Below are positions 17,625 to 25,611 of a stretch of DNA of 64,000 bases, piece by piece. The notes below the pieces were generated by a model. It saw nothing but the letters and a program-made list of their open reading frames with translations, ran no database searches and was not told the origin of the DNA. This DNA comes from Kitasatospora sp. NBC_00374. Lineage in GTDB: Bacteria; Actinomycetota; Actinomycetes; Streptomycetales; Streptomycetaceae. Each line of letters starts with the position of its first letter. Position 1 is the stretch's first letter. The position numbers were made by a program, and so were the translations under genes. The stretch covers positions 62,001 through 126,000 of the forward strand of contig NZ_CP107965.1 in NCBI RefSeq assembly GCF_041434935.1. The letters run 5' to 3'.

Positions 17625-17837
17625 TCAGGTGACGATCAGGTGGGCGGGGTGGCGGCCCCCCATGTGGGAGAGGCAGGGCTCGCACTCCTCACCGGGGGCG
17701 AGGTGGGCGTGCACCCGGCGGCTGTCATACGCGTGCTCCCAGCACTGGCGGCACTCGCCCCGGGGCGGGCTCGCTGCCTTCTCCGGGTTGCTGCCGCCGA
17801 CGGTGAGTGCCTCGCCCAGGGCGTCGATCCAGCTCAT
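17625..17837 (-). CDS. Small CxxC zinc-binding protein
   Basis: 70 residues from the ATG at 17837, with AAGGAAA upstream. The C-terminal half has CRQCWEH and CEPCLSHMGGRH, consistent with one zinc site. Family not recognised. A double palindrome about 105-150 bases upstream marks its promoter. Confidence 0.65.
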   Translation of the reverse strand: MSWIDALGEALTVGGSNPEKAASPPRGECRQCWEHAYDSRRVHAHLAPGEECEPCLSHMGGRHPAHLIVT

Positions 17838-17940
17838 CGAGGTTTCCTTCTGCGATCGGTGTGGGGCCGGCCCCGGTCGGGGCGGCCCCGGTGGTGCGGG
17901 TCGGCGGTTCCGGTGGTCCGGTGCCCGACATCTCAAGTAT

Positions 17941-17987
17941 GCCAACTTTGAGTTGGCCATTCAAGACTTGGCCAACTCAAAATTGGC
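17941..17987. promoter_or_regulatory. Double 17-bp palindromic operator
   Basis: Two near-palindromic 17-mers of the form GCCAA-N7-TTGGC lie at 17941-17957 and 17971-17987. They are inverted copies of each other (TTTGAGTTGGCCA against TGGCCAACTCAAA), 13 bases apart. They are AT-richer than the surroundings and lie in the only long gap before the gene at 17837. Probably binds two dimers of an unidentified regulator. Confidence 0.65.
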
Positions 17988-18078
17988 ATGTGGCGCTTCG
18001 GCGGCCGCGCCGGGCGCGCGAGCTTGAGCGCTGGGTGCCGCGGCAGTCCGCAGAAGCACCGACCGGGATCAGGTAGAG

Positions 18079-18660
18079 CTACTCCGAGGGGCGCGGGCCG
18101 CTTGCGTCCGCCCGCACGGGGAGCGCTGCGCCTTCCCAGTCCGTGGCGTGGACGTACCGCAGCCAAGCCCTGGCCTCCCATTCGTCGCAGCCCGCGAGGC
18201 CGTACAGCGCCCGCAGCCGGTTGATCGAGCCGACGCACTCGGCCGCTCCACGCGGGTCGTCCCCGTCCCGCAGGCAGGCGATATCAAGAACGACGGCCTC
18301 GCAGAGCAAGTAGCGGCGCTCCAGGGCGCCGAGGCGCCCGGCGCGGACGCCGTCTCGGTCGTCTCCGACCGGTTCGCCGACGGCCTGGCGCCAGGCGTGA
18401 TAGGCCCGGGCGGTCTCCTTGAGCAGTTGGCCGAGCGAGGGCACGGCACCGTAGGCGGCGAGGACCTCGTCATCGCCGGCGCCGACGGGTCCCGGTGAGC
18501 AGGACACCGCCGGCTCGTAGCGGACGGGCCCGTAGAGGCTGTCCACGGTGATCGGCAGCAGAGCCGCGGCCAGGAGCAGGACGCTCTCCAACGCCTGGTC
18601 GGGGTGGGTCTGAGGCGTGATCAGCATGGCGAGGGCGGGAAGATCGGGGTCTTGGGGCAC
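18079..18660 (-). CDS. Hypothetical helical protein
   Basis: 193 residues from the GTG at 18660, chosen for AAGGAG five bases upstream. Mostly helical and soluble, with a few Cys (LLCEAVVLDIACL, AAECVG) not in a clear metal pattern. Not recognised. Confidence 0.6.
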   Translation of the reverse strand: MPQDPDLPALAMLITPQTHPDQALESVLLLAAALLPITVDSLYGPVRYEPAVSCSPGPVGAGDDEVLAAYGAVPSLGQLLKETARAYHAWRQAVGEPVGDDRDGVRAGRLGALERRYLLCEAVVLDIACLRDGDDPRGAAECVGSINRLRALYGLAGCDEWEARAWLRYVHATDWEGAALPVRADASGPRPSE

Positions 18661-18709
18661 GTTCGCTCCTTGAGATGTGGGCGGGAGGGCAGGCACTGGC
18701 TCCCTGGGC

Positions 18710-19504
18710 CTACTCGTCGGCGGCGGCCTGCTGCGGCTTTCCGGAAGGAGAGGGGCGTCCGGGGCTCGGGCGGGAGGCGGGCTTCGCCTTCACAGCTGGG
18801 GCCGCGTCCATCGCGCTGCCCGGTTCCGGCGAGCAGCCGGACATGTCCGCGTCGCGCAGCCGCACAGCGGCGAGCTTGGCCAGTTCGATCAGGCTCTTCC
18901 CGTCGGCCAGGCGCTGCAGGTAAGCCAGCAGGTCCCCGCCGGTCCGCACCACCACCTCGAAGCCCCCCGCGGCAAGGAGGTACTCCTCCTTCCACGGCGC
19001 CTGGGTCCGGATGCCCTCCACAAGCCGGGTGGGTCGGTAGTGCAGGACCGCGCCGAACGGCAGGTCGAGGGTGGCCGATCCGTCGGCGGCGCCGGTCCAG
19101 CTCCGTGCCCGCAACGGGCCGTTGGTGCCCAGGATGCTGTTGGACTGCCATCGGGCTTCATACGCGGCAGCGGAGCTGGCCGCGATCTCGACCTGCTGCA
19201 TCGGCGTCAGTTCCGGCTCCGGAGCCAGCTCCCGGAGGATCGCCCCGACCGGCCGCTGGCTGCGGCGCTCAAGACTGATTCGCAGGGAGCAGGCGGCGTC
19301 GTCCAGGACCTCCTGGACGACCGCGGCGACGGCGATGCCGGTGACGACGGATGTCACGGCCAGCTCGTCGGTCGTTCGCCGGCCCCGCAGGGCTCGGTGT
19401 GTGGCGAGGCCGGCGGCCGTTGCACCGGCAACGGTGACCAGGGACTGGGTCGCGTCGATGGTGGCGCGCAGGACTCGCAGACTGATAGCGCGGTGGGGAA
19501 TCAC
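18710..19504 (-). CDS. Hypothetical protein with N-terminal hydrophobic segments
   Basis: 264 residues from the GTG at 19504, which follows GGGAGC. Two weakly hydrophobic segments at about residues 15-30 and 40-60 (SLVTVAGATAAGL, VTSVVTGIAVAAVV) suggest membrane association. The C-terminus is basic, Pro/Ala-rich and disordered. A duplicated inverted-repeat leader lies 71 bases upstream. Confidence 0.6.
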   Translation of the reverse strand: MIPHRAISLRVLRATIDATQSLVTVAGATAAGLATHRALRGRRTTDELAVTSVVTGIAVAAVVQEVLDDAACSLRISLERRSQRPVGAILRELAPEPELTPMQQVEIAASSAAAYEARWQSNSILGTNGPLRARSWTGAADGSATLDLPFGAVLHYRPTRLVEGIRTQAPWKEEYLLAAGGFEVVVRTGGDLLAYLQRLADGKSLIELAKLAAVRLRDADMSGCSPEPGSAMDAAPAVKAKPASRPSPGRPSPSGKPQQAAADE

Positions 19505-19574
19505 AGCGGGAGCTCCCGGGCTTGCGGGCCGCTCACGTCGGCGGCCGGTCCCCGCAGTGGATCCCGCGACCCTT

Positions 19575-19690
19575 GGTGGAAACCTTGGTGGAGGCCGTCG
19601 GCGCCGGTACCGGTTCGGCAACGGCGCCCACCAAGGTTTCCACCAATGCTTTGACCTGCGGATACGGTGTGCCGCTGGAAACCTTGGTGG
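19575..19690 (-). repeat. Duplicated leader element, copy 1
   Basis: A perfect 17-bp inverted repeat (GGTGGAAACCTTGGTGG at 19575-19591 against 19628-19644) encloses a CGGTACCGG core. It is followed by GCTTTGACCTGCG and another GGAAACCTTGGTGG; further half-copies lie at 19571 and 19708-19720. The whole unit recurs at 20450-20553. It sits between a terminator and the next minus-strand gene, so it is probably a regulatory DNA site or structured 5' leader. Confidence 0.75.
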
Positions 19691-19743
19691 CCTGGCGGGT
19701 TGACTGCCACCAAGGTTTTGCACCGGTCTGCGCGTCGGTTGGG

Positions 19744-19777
19744 CCGTGGTCCCGCCCGGGTGGGGACGGGACCACGG
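19744..19777 (-). terminator. Hairpin terminator
   Basis: An 11-bp stem (CCGTGGTCCCG at 19744-19754 with its complement at 19767-19777) and a 12-base loop lie eight bases after the stop of the gene at 19785. Confidence 0.65.
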
Positions 19778-19784
19778 CGGTGGG

Positions 19785-20333
19785 TCAGCGGGTGCCGAAC
19801 ACGCCGCTGTGCGTGATGTCGAACGTCAGGCCGAGGATCGGGTGCGACCAGTGCTCGATGAGGGACTCCAGCAGCTCGTACCGCTGCGGGGCGCTCAGGG
19901 CGCGGACGCGTTCGGTGGCCGTGCCGAAGCCCTCCTTGGCCATGAGGCTGACCAACTGGCCGCTGGCATTGCCGTTGACCGCCGCGTCGAACAGCGCCGA
20001 CGTGCCGGCCGGGGTCGCCAGCGAGCCGCCGTGGCGGCGGGCCGTCGACTCGACCACGGCGGCCAGGTGGACGATGTGGATCGGGCCGTCGTCCGGGTCG
20101 TCGGCGACGATGCGCGACAGCTCCGACCGGCCGATGCCGGTCTCGTTGATGTCCAGGACGGCGGCCAGGACCCGGGCCAGCGGCGCGGGATCGACGTCGT
20201 AGACGAACGGGTTGCGGCGGTCCGTGGGGCGGCCGCCGAAGTCCGGGCTGTCGACCCACATCAGCTCGGCGAAGACCCCGGGCAGACCGGCCGTCTTCTT
20301 CTGGTTGCTCTCGGGCATGGGCGCTTGGGGCAT
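19785..20333 (-). CDS. Hypothetical protein
   Basis: 182 residues from the ATG at 20333, with GGAG upstream. Helical and soluble. The middle (VLDINETGIGRSELSRIVADD) could be a small HTH-like unit, and the C-terminal part has ALSAPQRYELLESLIEHW. Not recognised. The second copy of the duplicated leader lies 117 bases upstream. Confidence 0.6.
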   Translation of the reverse strand: MPQAPMPESNQKKTAGLPGVFAELMWVDSPDFGGRPTDRRNPFVYDVDPAPLARVLAAVLDINETGIGRSELSRIVADDPDDGPIHIVHLAAVVESTARRHGGSLATPAGTSALFDAAVNGNASGQLVSLMAKEGFGTATERVRALSAPQRYELLESLIEHWSHPILGLTFDITHSGVFGTR

Positions 20334-20449
20334 GTCTGCTCCATCTCGTGGTGCTCGGATCGCCCGTGGTGCGGGCGGTGAATCGGCCGGGTGGCCGGTG
20401 GCCGCCTCGACGGGGTCGAGGGCGACTACGGACGGCCCGGACGGGCCCT

Positions 20450-20553
20450 GGCGGAAACCTTGGTGAGGCGATACCGGAGCGGTACCGGCGCTCACCAAGG
20501 CTTCCGCCAAGGCTCTGACCTGCGACATCAACGCCTTCGGGAAAACCTTGGAG
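20450..20553 (-). repeat. Duplicated leader element, copy 2
   Basis: An 18-bp inverted repeat with one mismatch (20450-20467 against 20491-20508) encloses a CGGTACCGG core, then GCTCTGACCTGCG and GGGAAAACCTTGG, in the same order as at 19575-19690. Two arm positions differ between copies but change on both arms (T-A to C-G and G-C to A-T), so pairing is conserved. The distal end overlaps the last codons of the HAD gene. Confidence 0.75.
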
Positions 20554-21049
20554 ACCTGAGGCGCACCGCGAGCCGCTGCCGCCAGGCCGCCAGGCGGCCA
20601 TGCGGTGAGCCGGTCCGCAGGAGGTCGTCCGGGGAGTCGGGCAGGCCCGCGAGGGCGGTGGCCCAGCTGGTGAACTCCTCGGCCTTGTCGTCCAGGTAGA
20701 CCAGGGCGCCGACCTTGACGTTGGTCACCAGCACCACGCCGGGCTCCAGCCAGTACGCGGTCTCGGCCCCGCGGAGCACGATGACCTTGCGCTGCAGGTG
20801 CTCGCCGAGCCAGATGGCGACGTCCTCGTGGAAATCGGAGTGCCGGGCGGTGACCACTGCCAGGCACCATCCGCCGTCCAGGAGCGCGCGCAGCCGTTGG
20901 ACAGCGCCGGGCAGGGGGCCCCTGCGGAGGCGGCCGCCGTTCCACGGGCCTTCGGGGTGGATCACCCCGTCGAAGTCCACGCAGATCGTTCGTGCGGAGG
21001 GGGAGTCGGCGCCGGCGAGGGCGACGGCTCGGTCGAGCAGGGTGTTCAC
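20528..21049 (-). CDS. HAD-superfamily hydrolase
   Basis: 173 residues from a GTG at 21049, with GGAG upstream. HAD motif I CVDFDGVIHPEG lies near residue 22, motif II VVTARHSD in the middle and a late YLDDKAEE consistent with motif IV. This is a minimal HAD phosphatase without a large cap. The substrate may be a phosphorylated nucleotide or nucleic-acid end; no direct evidence. Confidence 0.8.
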   Translation of the reverse strand: MNTLLDRAVALAGADSPSARTICVDFDGVIHPEGPWNGGRLRRGPLPGAVQRLRALLDGGWCLAVVTARHSDFHEDVAIWLGEHLQRKVIVLRGAETAYWLEPGVVLVTNVKVGALVYLDDKAEEFTSWATALAGLPDSPDDLLRTGSPHGRLAAWRQRLAVRLRSPRFSRRR

Positions 21050-21122
21050 AGGGTGGCTCCGTGGTCTGAGGGTTGACCGGGGCCCGGCCGGTGCCGCCCG
21101 GGCCCCGAGGGGGTGCGGGCGT

Positions 21123-21857
21123 TCAGGACATGTCGAACGGGGTGCGGGGCGACGGCACGGCCGCCCGGCTCCGGGCGGGCCGGCCGGTGACCGGGACCTT
21201 CCGCACGACGGTGCGGTGGATGGTGACCTGGGGACGCAGGGAGAAGCTCAGGCCGCGCAGGGCCGGGATGGAGACGGCGGCCAGCGCCGCGGCGGTCAGG
21301 GCGGTGGCGACGGTGCGGCCGCTGTCCGGGCTGGCCTGCCACACGGTCGCCAGGGTGGCCGCGGACCAGCTGGTCCAGGCGAGTCGGGGGACGGCCGAGC
21401 CGAGGAGGAACGAGAGCAGCGCGGTCAGCACGCCGGTGGCCTTCCACACGATGTAGGTGTCGGCGCCGCTGATCGGGAGGCCGGCGGTGTGCTGGTCGAG
21501 GTAGAGGCGCACCGGGCCGGTGATGCTGTCGGTGATGCCGACGATCCGGGCGTTCTCCCCGCTCTGGGCGAGCACGTGGTGCGCGATGGAATAGAGGGCG
21601 ACGGACCCGTAGAGGACGAACGCGGCGATCAGCACCCCGGCGAGGATGCGCACCCAGCGGGCGGATCCCCGCCAGCCGTGGTCGAGGGCTTCGACCAGGT
21701 CCTCGCGGCGGCGGTCGAGGAAGGTCCCGGGCGCGGTGGCCTTCGCCCAGCGGGCCCGGGCGGCGGCCCTGAGGGTGCGCCGCCCGGCGGCCGGGGCGGC
21801 CGCCACGGCGTGGGTGGGCTGGGTGGGCTCGGTGGTGGTCGGGGTGTGGTTGTTCAT
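21123..21857 (-). CDS. Membrane protein
   Basis: 244 residues from the ATG at 21857 (GGGAGCAG upstream). A charged N-terminal 65 residues is followed by hydrophobic segments at about 70-95, 130-155 and 180-200 (WVRILAGVLIAAFVLYG, ATGVLTALLSFLLG, VATALTAAALAAV). A basic cytoplasmic tail follows. Function unknown; likely part of the envelope-associated set of this element. Confidence 0.65.
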   Translation of the reverse strand: MNNHTPTTTEPTQPTHAVAAAPAAGRRTLRAAARARWAKATAPGTFLDRRREDLVEALDHGWRGSARWVRILAGVLIAAFVLYGSVALYSIAHHVLAQSGENARIVGITDSITGPVRLYLDQHTAGLPISGADTYIVWKATGVLTALLSFLLGSAVPRLAWTSWSAATLATVWQASPDSGRTVATALTAAALAAVSIPALRGLSFSLRPQVTIHRTVVRKVPVTGRPARSRAAVPSPRTPFDMS

Positions 21858-21955
21858 GGTCTGCTCCCGGATCTGGGCTGGTGGGGTGCTCGGCATGCGG
21901 GCCCGGCCGTGGCGGCCGGGCCCGTGGTGAGGTCGTGCTGGCGGTGGCGGCCGGG

Positions 21956-22630
21956 TCAGCGGCTGGCGGCGGCCGGGTCGGCGAGGGCGGGCGCTTCGGT
22001 GGCCAGGGCCCACGGGCCGTCGGTGAGCAGGCGGCCGTAGAGGCCCTGGGCCGGGCTGCGGTGGTCGCCGTAGAAGGGGTGCAGCAGCGGCACCCCCCGG
22101 TGCCAGCGGTCGAAGTGCCGCCACACGAAACCGAGCGGGTTGTAGGTCTTCCCGTCGTGCAGGTACGCGGCCTGCAGGTCCCACTCGCGGCCGCTGGCGG
22201 GGTCGGTCCAGCGGATGGAGCCGATCTCCGTCTCCAGGACCGGCTGCCCGTCGCCGTCGATCCGGCGGTCCATCCACGAGACGGTGCACAAGTAGCCGGG
22301 GTGGTCCCAGGTGTTCGGGTGCGGGGCGCCGGGGTTGAAGCTGTCGATGTGGACCGCCAGGTCACGCAGGGGCTCGCGGCCGCGCAGCTCGGCCAGGACC
22401 AGCTGCGCCCGGCCGGCCTTGATGGGCAGGACGTAGGGGTCGTCGCCCCTTCCGGTGCCTTCGGTGTTGGCGATCCAGCCGCGGACCGACGCGTAGACGC
22501 GGCCGTCCTGGTCCGGGGCAGCTTCGGTGACCTCCCAGTCGGCGAGGACGAGTTCCTCGCCGCCGCTGAAGGTCAGGGTGCCGTGCTCGGCGCCGGCGAT
22601 GTGGTGGTCGGGGGTGTTCCAGGTCTGCAT
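21956..22630 (-). CDS. Hypothetical protein
   Basis: 224 residues, with GAGGAG before the ATG at 22630. Beta-rich and aromatic (WEVTEAAPDQDGRVYASVRGW, CTVSWMDRR), without membrane segments or a recognised motif. Same strand and spacing as its neighbours. Confidence 0.6.
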   Translation of the reverse strand: MQTWNTPDHHIAGAEHGTLTFSGGEELVLADWEVTEAAPDQDGRVYASVRGWIANTEGTGRGDDPYVLPIKAGRAQLVLAELRGREPLRDLAVHIDSFNPGAPHPNTWDHPGYLCTVSWMDRRIDGDGQPVLETEIGSIRWTDPASGREWDLQAAYLHDGKTYNPLGFVWRHFDRWHRGVPLLHPFYGDHRSPAQGLYGRLLTDGPWALATEAPALADPAAASR

Positions 22631-22737
22631 CGGCTGCTCTCCTCGTGGATGTGGTGCGGTTCGGCGGCGGGCCAGCGCGGGCGGGCGCGTCGGCCCGCCG
22701 CGACGGTTGTGCCGGCCGGTGGCCCGGTTGGGATCGG

Positions 22738-23547
22738 TCAGGGGGTGAGGGGCGCCGAGCCCGGCGCGAGGGGCGACCCGTCGGCGGCGGCGTCTGCCTG
22801 GGCGGCCAGTTCGTCGAACCGGTCCGGTGCGCAGGCGCTGCACACGTCTTCCATCACCAGCCCCGGGACCCACCAGCAGCCGCCCTTGCACGGGTCGTCC
22901 TCGGTGCAGCCGCAGCGCACGCACCGGGCTTCGGCCGGGTCGGCGAAGGCCTCGAAGAGGGCGTTGATCACGGCGCGGCCGGGGCCGGAGTCGGGGTCGG
23001 CGAGGGTGACCTGCCAGGCCCGCTCGGCGGCGGCGACGGCTTCCTTGCCCGCGCCCTTCCACACCAGGCGGGCGGTCTGGGGCGGCATCCAGGCGCCGAA
23101 CTGGGTGAACGGCTGACCGTTGACGACGGTGACGACGACGCCTTCGGGCCGCAGGTGTTCGGCGGTGTCGGGCTGGTGCTCGACGTACAGCAGGCCGTGA
23201 CTCTCGGCCACCAGGCGCAGGGTGTGGAGGACCTGCGGGTCGGCGACGAACCCGGAGACCGCCGCACGCTGCGCCCACCAGTCCTGGTCCTGGTCGGGAC
23301 CGTGTTCGCCGGGCTGGCTGGCGTCGGTGACGTATCCGGACCGGTTGGCCAGGGCGAGGGCCCGCACGAGGCCGGGGGTGTCGGTGGTCTCGGGGTCCGG
23401 GCCGTAGCCGGGGACGTAGCCGGGCCGGGAGGCGCGGGTGCCCTCCAGCCACTGGGCGGTGAGCTCGCCGAGGTCGGCGAGGGTGGCGGCGCTGCGCCAG
23501 GCCTGCCGGTCGGTACGGTTCATGATCAGGTGTCGGAGCAGGGACAT
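22738..23547 (-). CDS. DUF6919 protein with C-terminal zinc cluster
   Basis: 269 residues. The N-terminus (WRSAATLADLGELTAQWLEG) and LALANRSGYVTDASQ match the DUF6919 pattern of Streptomyces. The C-terminal 80 residues carry CVRCGCTEDDPC, GGCWW and CSAC, a zinc cluster like those of some phage-encoded proteins. The start at 23547 lies five bases after the upstream stop; an ATG eight codons later is possible. Paralogous in its N-terminal domain to the gene at 13202-14278. Confidence 0.7.
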   Translation of the reverse strand: MSLLRHLIMNRTDRQAWRSAATLADLGELTAQWLEGTRASRPGYVPGYGPDPETTDTPGLVRALALANRSGYVTDASQPGEHGPDQDQDWWAQRAAVSGFVADPQVLHTLRLVAESHGLLYVEHQPDTAEHLRPEGVVVTVVNGQPFTQFGAWMPPQTARLVWKGAGKEAVAAAERAWQVTLADPDSGPGRAVINALFEAFADPAEARCVRCGCTEDDPCKGGCWWVPGLVMEDVCSACAPDRFDELAAQADAAADGSPLAPGSAPLTP

Positions 23548-23552
23548 GGTGG

Positions 23553-23828
23553 TCAGGCCGCCTTCCGCAGGGTGTTCTGGTCGATGCAGGGCTCGCACTG
23601 CTGCGGCTGCGGCGTCAGGTGGTCGCCGTCCAGCCACAGGTGCCGGGAGCAGAAGTGCTGCCCGCAGCCGGAGGCGGCGGAGCCGTCCGGGCCGGTGCCG
23701 CACCGGGAGGCGGGGCCGAGGTCGATCTCGGTGTCGCACCCGGTCTGGTCACAGGTGCCCGCCTGGTCGTCGTCGGCCAGCGCGGCGGCCAGGACGGCGG
23801 GGAGGGTGAAGGTGAGGGTGTTGCCCAA
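23553..23828 (-). CDS. Small Cys/His-rich zinc-binding protein
   Basis: 91 residues from a TTG at 23828 with AGGAGG five bases upstream. Eight Cys plus several His (CDQTGC, RCG, GCGQHFCSRHLW, CEPC) suggest two zinc sites like a degenerate RING or ribbon. Coupled closely to the DUF6919 gene after it. Confidence 0.65.
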   Translation of the reverse strand: MGNTLTFTLPAVLAAALADDDQAGTCDQTGCDTEIDLGPASRCGTGPDGSAASGCGQHFCSRHLWLDGDHLTPQPQQCEPCIDQNTLRKAA

Positions 23829-24006
23829 GGCGTCCTCCTGGATGCTGTGGTCGGCCGGTCGGCCGGCAACGCCCCCGGAGCGCGGCTGCCCGCCCCGGCC
23901 GGTGGGCGGGGCGGGCGGTTGGCCGGGGACGAAGCCGTAGGGCCGGACATTGCGCGGCGGGGGCCGCGCGGATCGTCGCGCGGGGGCGGGCCGGTGTGAC
24001 GGCCGG

Positions 24007-24615
24007 TCAGCGGCCGGTCAGCTCCTTGATCGCGGCCTCCAGTTCGTGCGCCTGGGCCTCTTCCAGGCACACCTTCGATTCCGCGCGGTAGCTGTCCGCC
24101 GGCGGCCGCTTCGTGATGCCGTGGTTGGAGCGCAGGTCCTCCAGCCGCTCCTCGCGCCGTCCGGGGCGGTGCACCTGCGCGGCGTGGACCAGCTCGTGGC
24201 CGAACACCTCTACCAGTACGTCCCCGGGAGCCGCGCGCAGTGCCGGGGCGAAGACGACGATCAGCACGCCGTCGTCCGCAAGGACGCAGGTGGCGGTGAC
24301 CGTATTGCGGCGGGTCATCCACCACGTCGACACCGCATCGCGCAGTCGGGCGCGCAGCGTGAGGCCGCCGATGGCACTGGCCTCTGCCGCGGCGGAGGCC
24401 AGTGCCCCGCGCACCCGGCCGGTGACGAGGGTCCGCACGGTGGGCAGGGGGCCCGCCAGCTGCTCGACCGCCTCCGCGACGGGGCCGGCCAGGGCGCGGA
24501 TCTGCTCGGCGATCAGCCGGGTGTGCCGGGCGCTGAGTGCCGGGGTGTTGACGGCCGGTCCGGGCCGGGCGGCCGCGGGGGCGTCCTGATTGCTGATGGG
24601 CGAGGGCGAGGCCAT
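24007..24615 (-). CDS. HExxH zinc metalloprotease-like protein
   Basis: 202 residues from the ATG at 24615. The zinc motif HELVH lies near residue 140 inside EVFGHELVHAAQVHRPGR, preceded by a beta edge strand (GVLIVVFAPALRA). A later EAQAHELEA could supply the third, glutamate ligand as in minigluzincins. The N-terminal 90 residues are helical. No signal peptide. It may act on host or recipient proteins. Confidence 0.7.
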   Translation of the reverse strand: MASPSPISNQDAPAAARPGPAVNTPALSARHTRLIAEQIRALAGPVAEAVEQLAGPLPTVRTLVTGRVRGALASAAAEASAIGGLTLRARLRDAVSTWWMTRRNTVTATCVLADDGVLIVVFAPALRAAPGDVLVEVFGHELVHAAQVHRPGRREERLEDLRSNHGITKRPPADSYRAESKVCLEEAQAHELEAAIKELTGR

Positions 24616-24653
24616 GGGTTCTCCGTGCTCCTGACGGGGTGCGGCGGGTGGTC

Positions 24654-25232
24654 TCAGAAGTTGTTGGTGACCGTCGCCCGGCCGCGGGCGCTCTGCTTGC
24701 CGATCGAGTTGTGGGTGGTGCGGTGGAACACCGCGTAGGTCGCCCCCGTCCCGCCGGCGGAGCTGTTGACGCGCCGCACCCGGCGCCGGACGTAGACGAC
24801 GGCCGCGGTGGCGGAGCCGACCACCAGGGCAACGAACGCGATCGCCAGCTTCATGAACTCGATCGCCTCGTGCAGGGCGGGCTGAGCGGCGGCCAGGCCC
24901 ATCCCGGCCAGCCACAGCGTCACGCCGGTGGACACCGAGATCGCGCAGCCGAGCATCACGGCCTGGCGCACGGCGAGCGGCAGCCCCTGCTCCTCCTGCC
25001 CAGCCCCGGCGCCAGCGCCCGGGACGACCGGGAGCGGCTGCGGGATCTGGGGCTGCAGGCAGGCGGGCGCCTGCTGGTTGATGATCCGGGCGGGCTCGGC
25101 GCCGCGGCGGTCGAGGGGGTGGGTGACGATCCGGCCGTCCGGGGTGACGCCGGAGATCTGGTCGAAGGCGAGAAGCAGGGAGCCGTCGGCGCTCTCCAGC
25201 ACGGTCTCGCGGTTGGTGGGCAGGGTGTTCAT
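24654..25232 (-). CDS. Two-TM membrane protein
   Basis: 192 residues; GGAAGGA precedes the ATG at 25232, which overlaps the upstream stop as ATGA. A soluble N-terminal 90 residues with a Pro-rich linker is followed by two membrane segments at about 95-120 and 132-155 and a basic tail. Unknown role. Confidence 0.65.
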   Translation of the reverse strand: MNTLPTNRETVLESADGSLLLAFDQISGVTPDGRIVTHPLDRRGAEPARIINQQAPACLQPQIPQPLPVVPGAGAGAGQEEQGLPLAVRQAVMLGCAISVSTGVTLWLAGMGLAAAQPALHEAIEFMKLAIAFVALVVGSATAAVVYVRRRVRRVNSSAGGTGATYAVFHRTTHNSIGKQSARGRATVTNNF

Positions 25233-25498
25233 CGGGGTCCTTCCAGGACCGCGGCGTGGTAGGCCCGGCCCAGTTCGGTGATCGTGACGGGGTCCTCGTT
25301 GCTGTCGCCGACGTCGATCAGCTGATCGGCGGCGAGTTCGCGGAAGGTCGCGCTGCGCACCACGTAGCCGGTGCCGTGCAGGCACCAGCGGTCGCGGGTG
25401 CGCTGGTCGAAGTGGAGGCCCTTGCCCTGGTCGTGCTCGGCGAGGACGCCCAGCAGGCGTCGGGCTGGGGACCCGTGGCGGGTCGTCGGTTCGGGCAC
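25229..25498 (-). CDS. Small winged-helix-like protein
   Basis: 89 residues from a GTG at 25498 (AAAGGGAG upstream). ARRLLGVLAEHDQGKGLHF and VVRSATFRELAADQLIDVG, then ITELGRAYHAA, look like a compact winged helix. It is translationally coupled to the membrane protein gene after it. Confidence 0.6.
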   Translation of the reverse strand: MPEPTTRHGSPARRLLGVLAEHDQGKGLHFDQRTRDRWCLHGTGYVVRSATFRELAADQLIDVGDSNEDPVTITELGRAYHAAVLEGPR

Positions 25499-25611
25499 GG
25501 TCGCGGCTCCCTTTCTGCGTCCGGCCGGTTGGCCGCGCAGCCCACCAGAGCGCCGCGCCGAAGACGTGGGAACGGGCGGCGGGCGAGCTGGTGGGCAATG
25601 CGGTCAACCGG

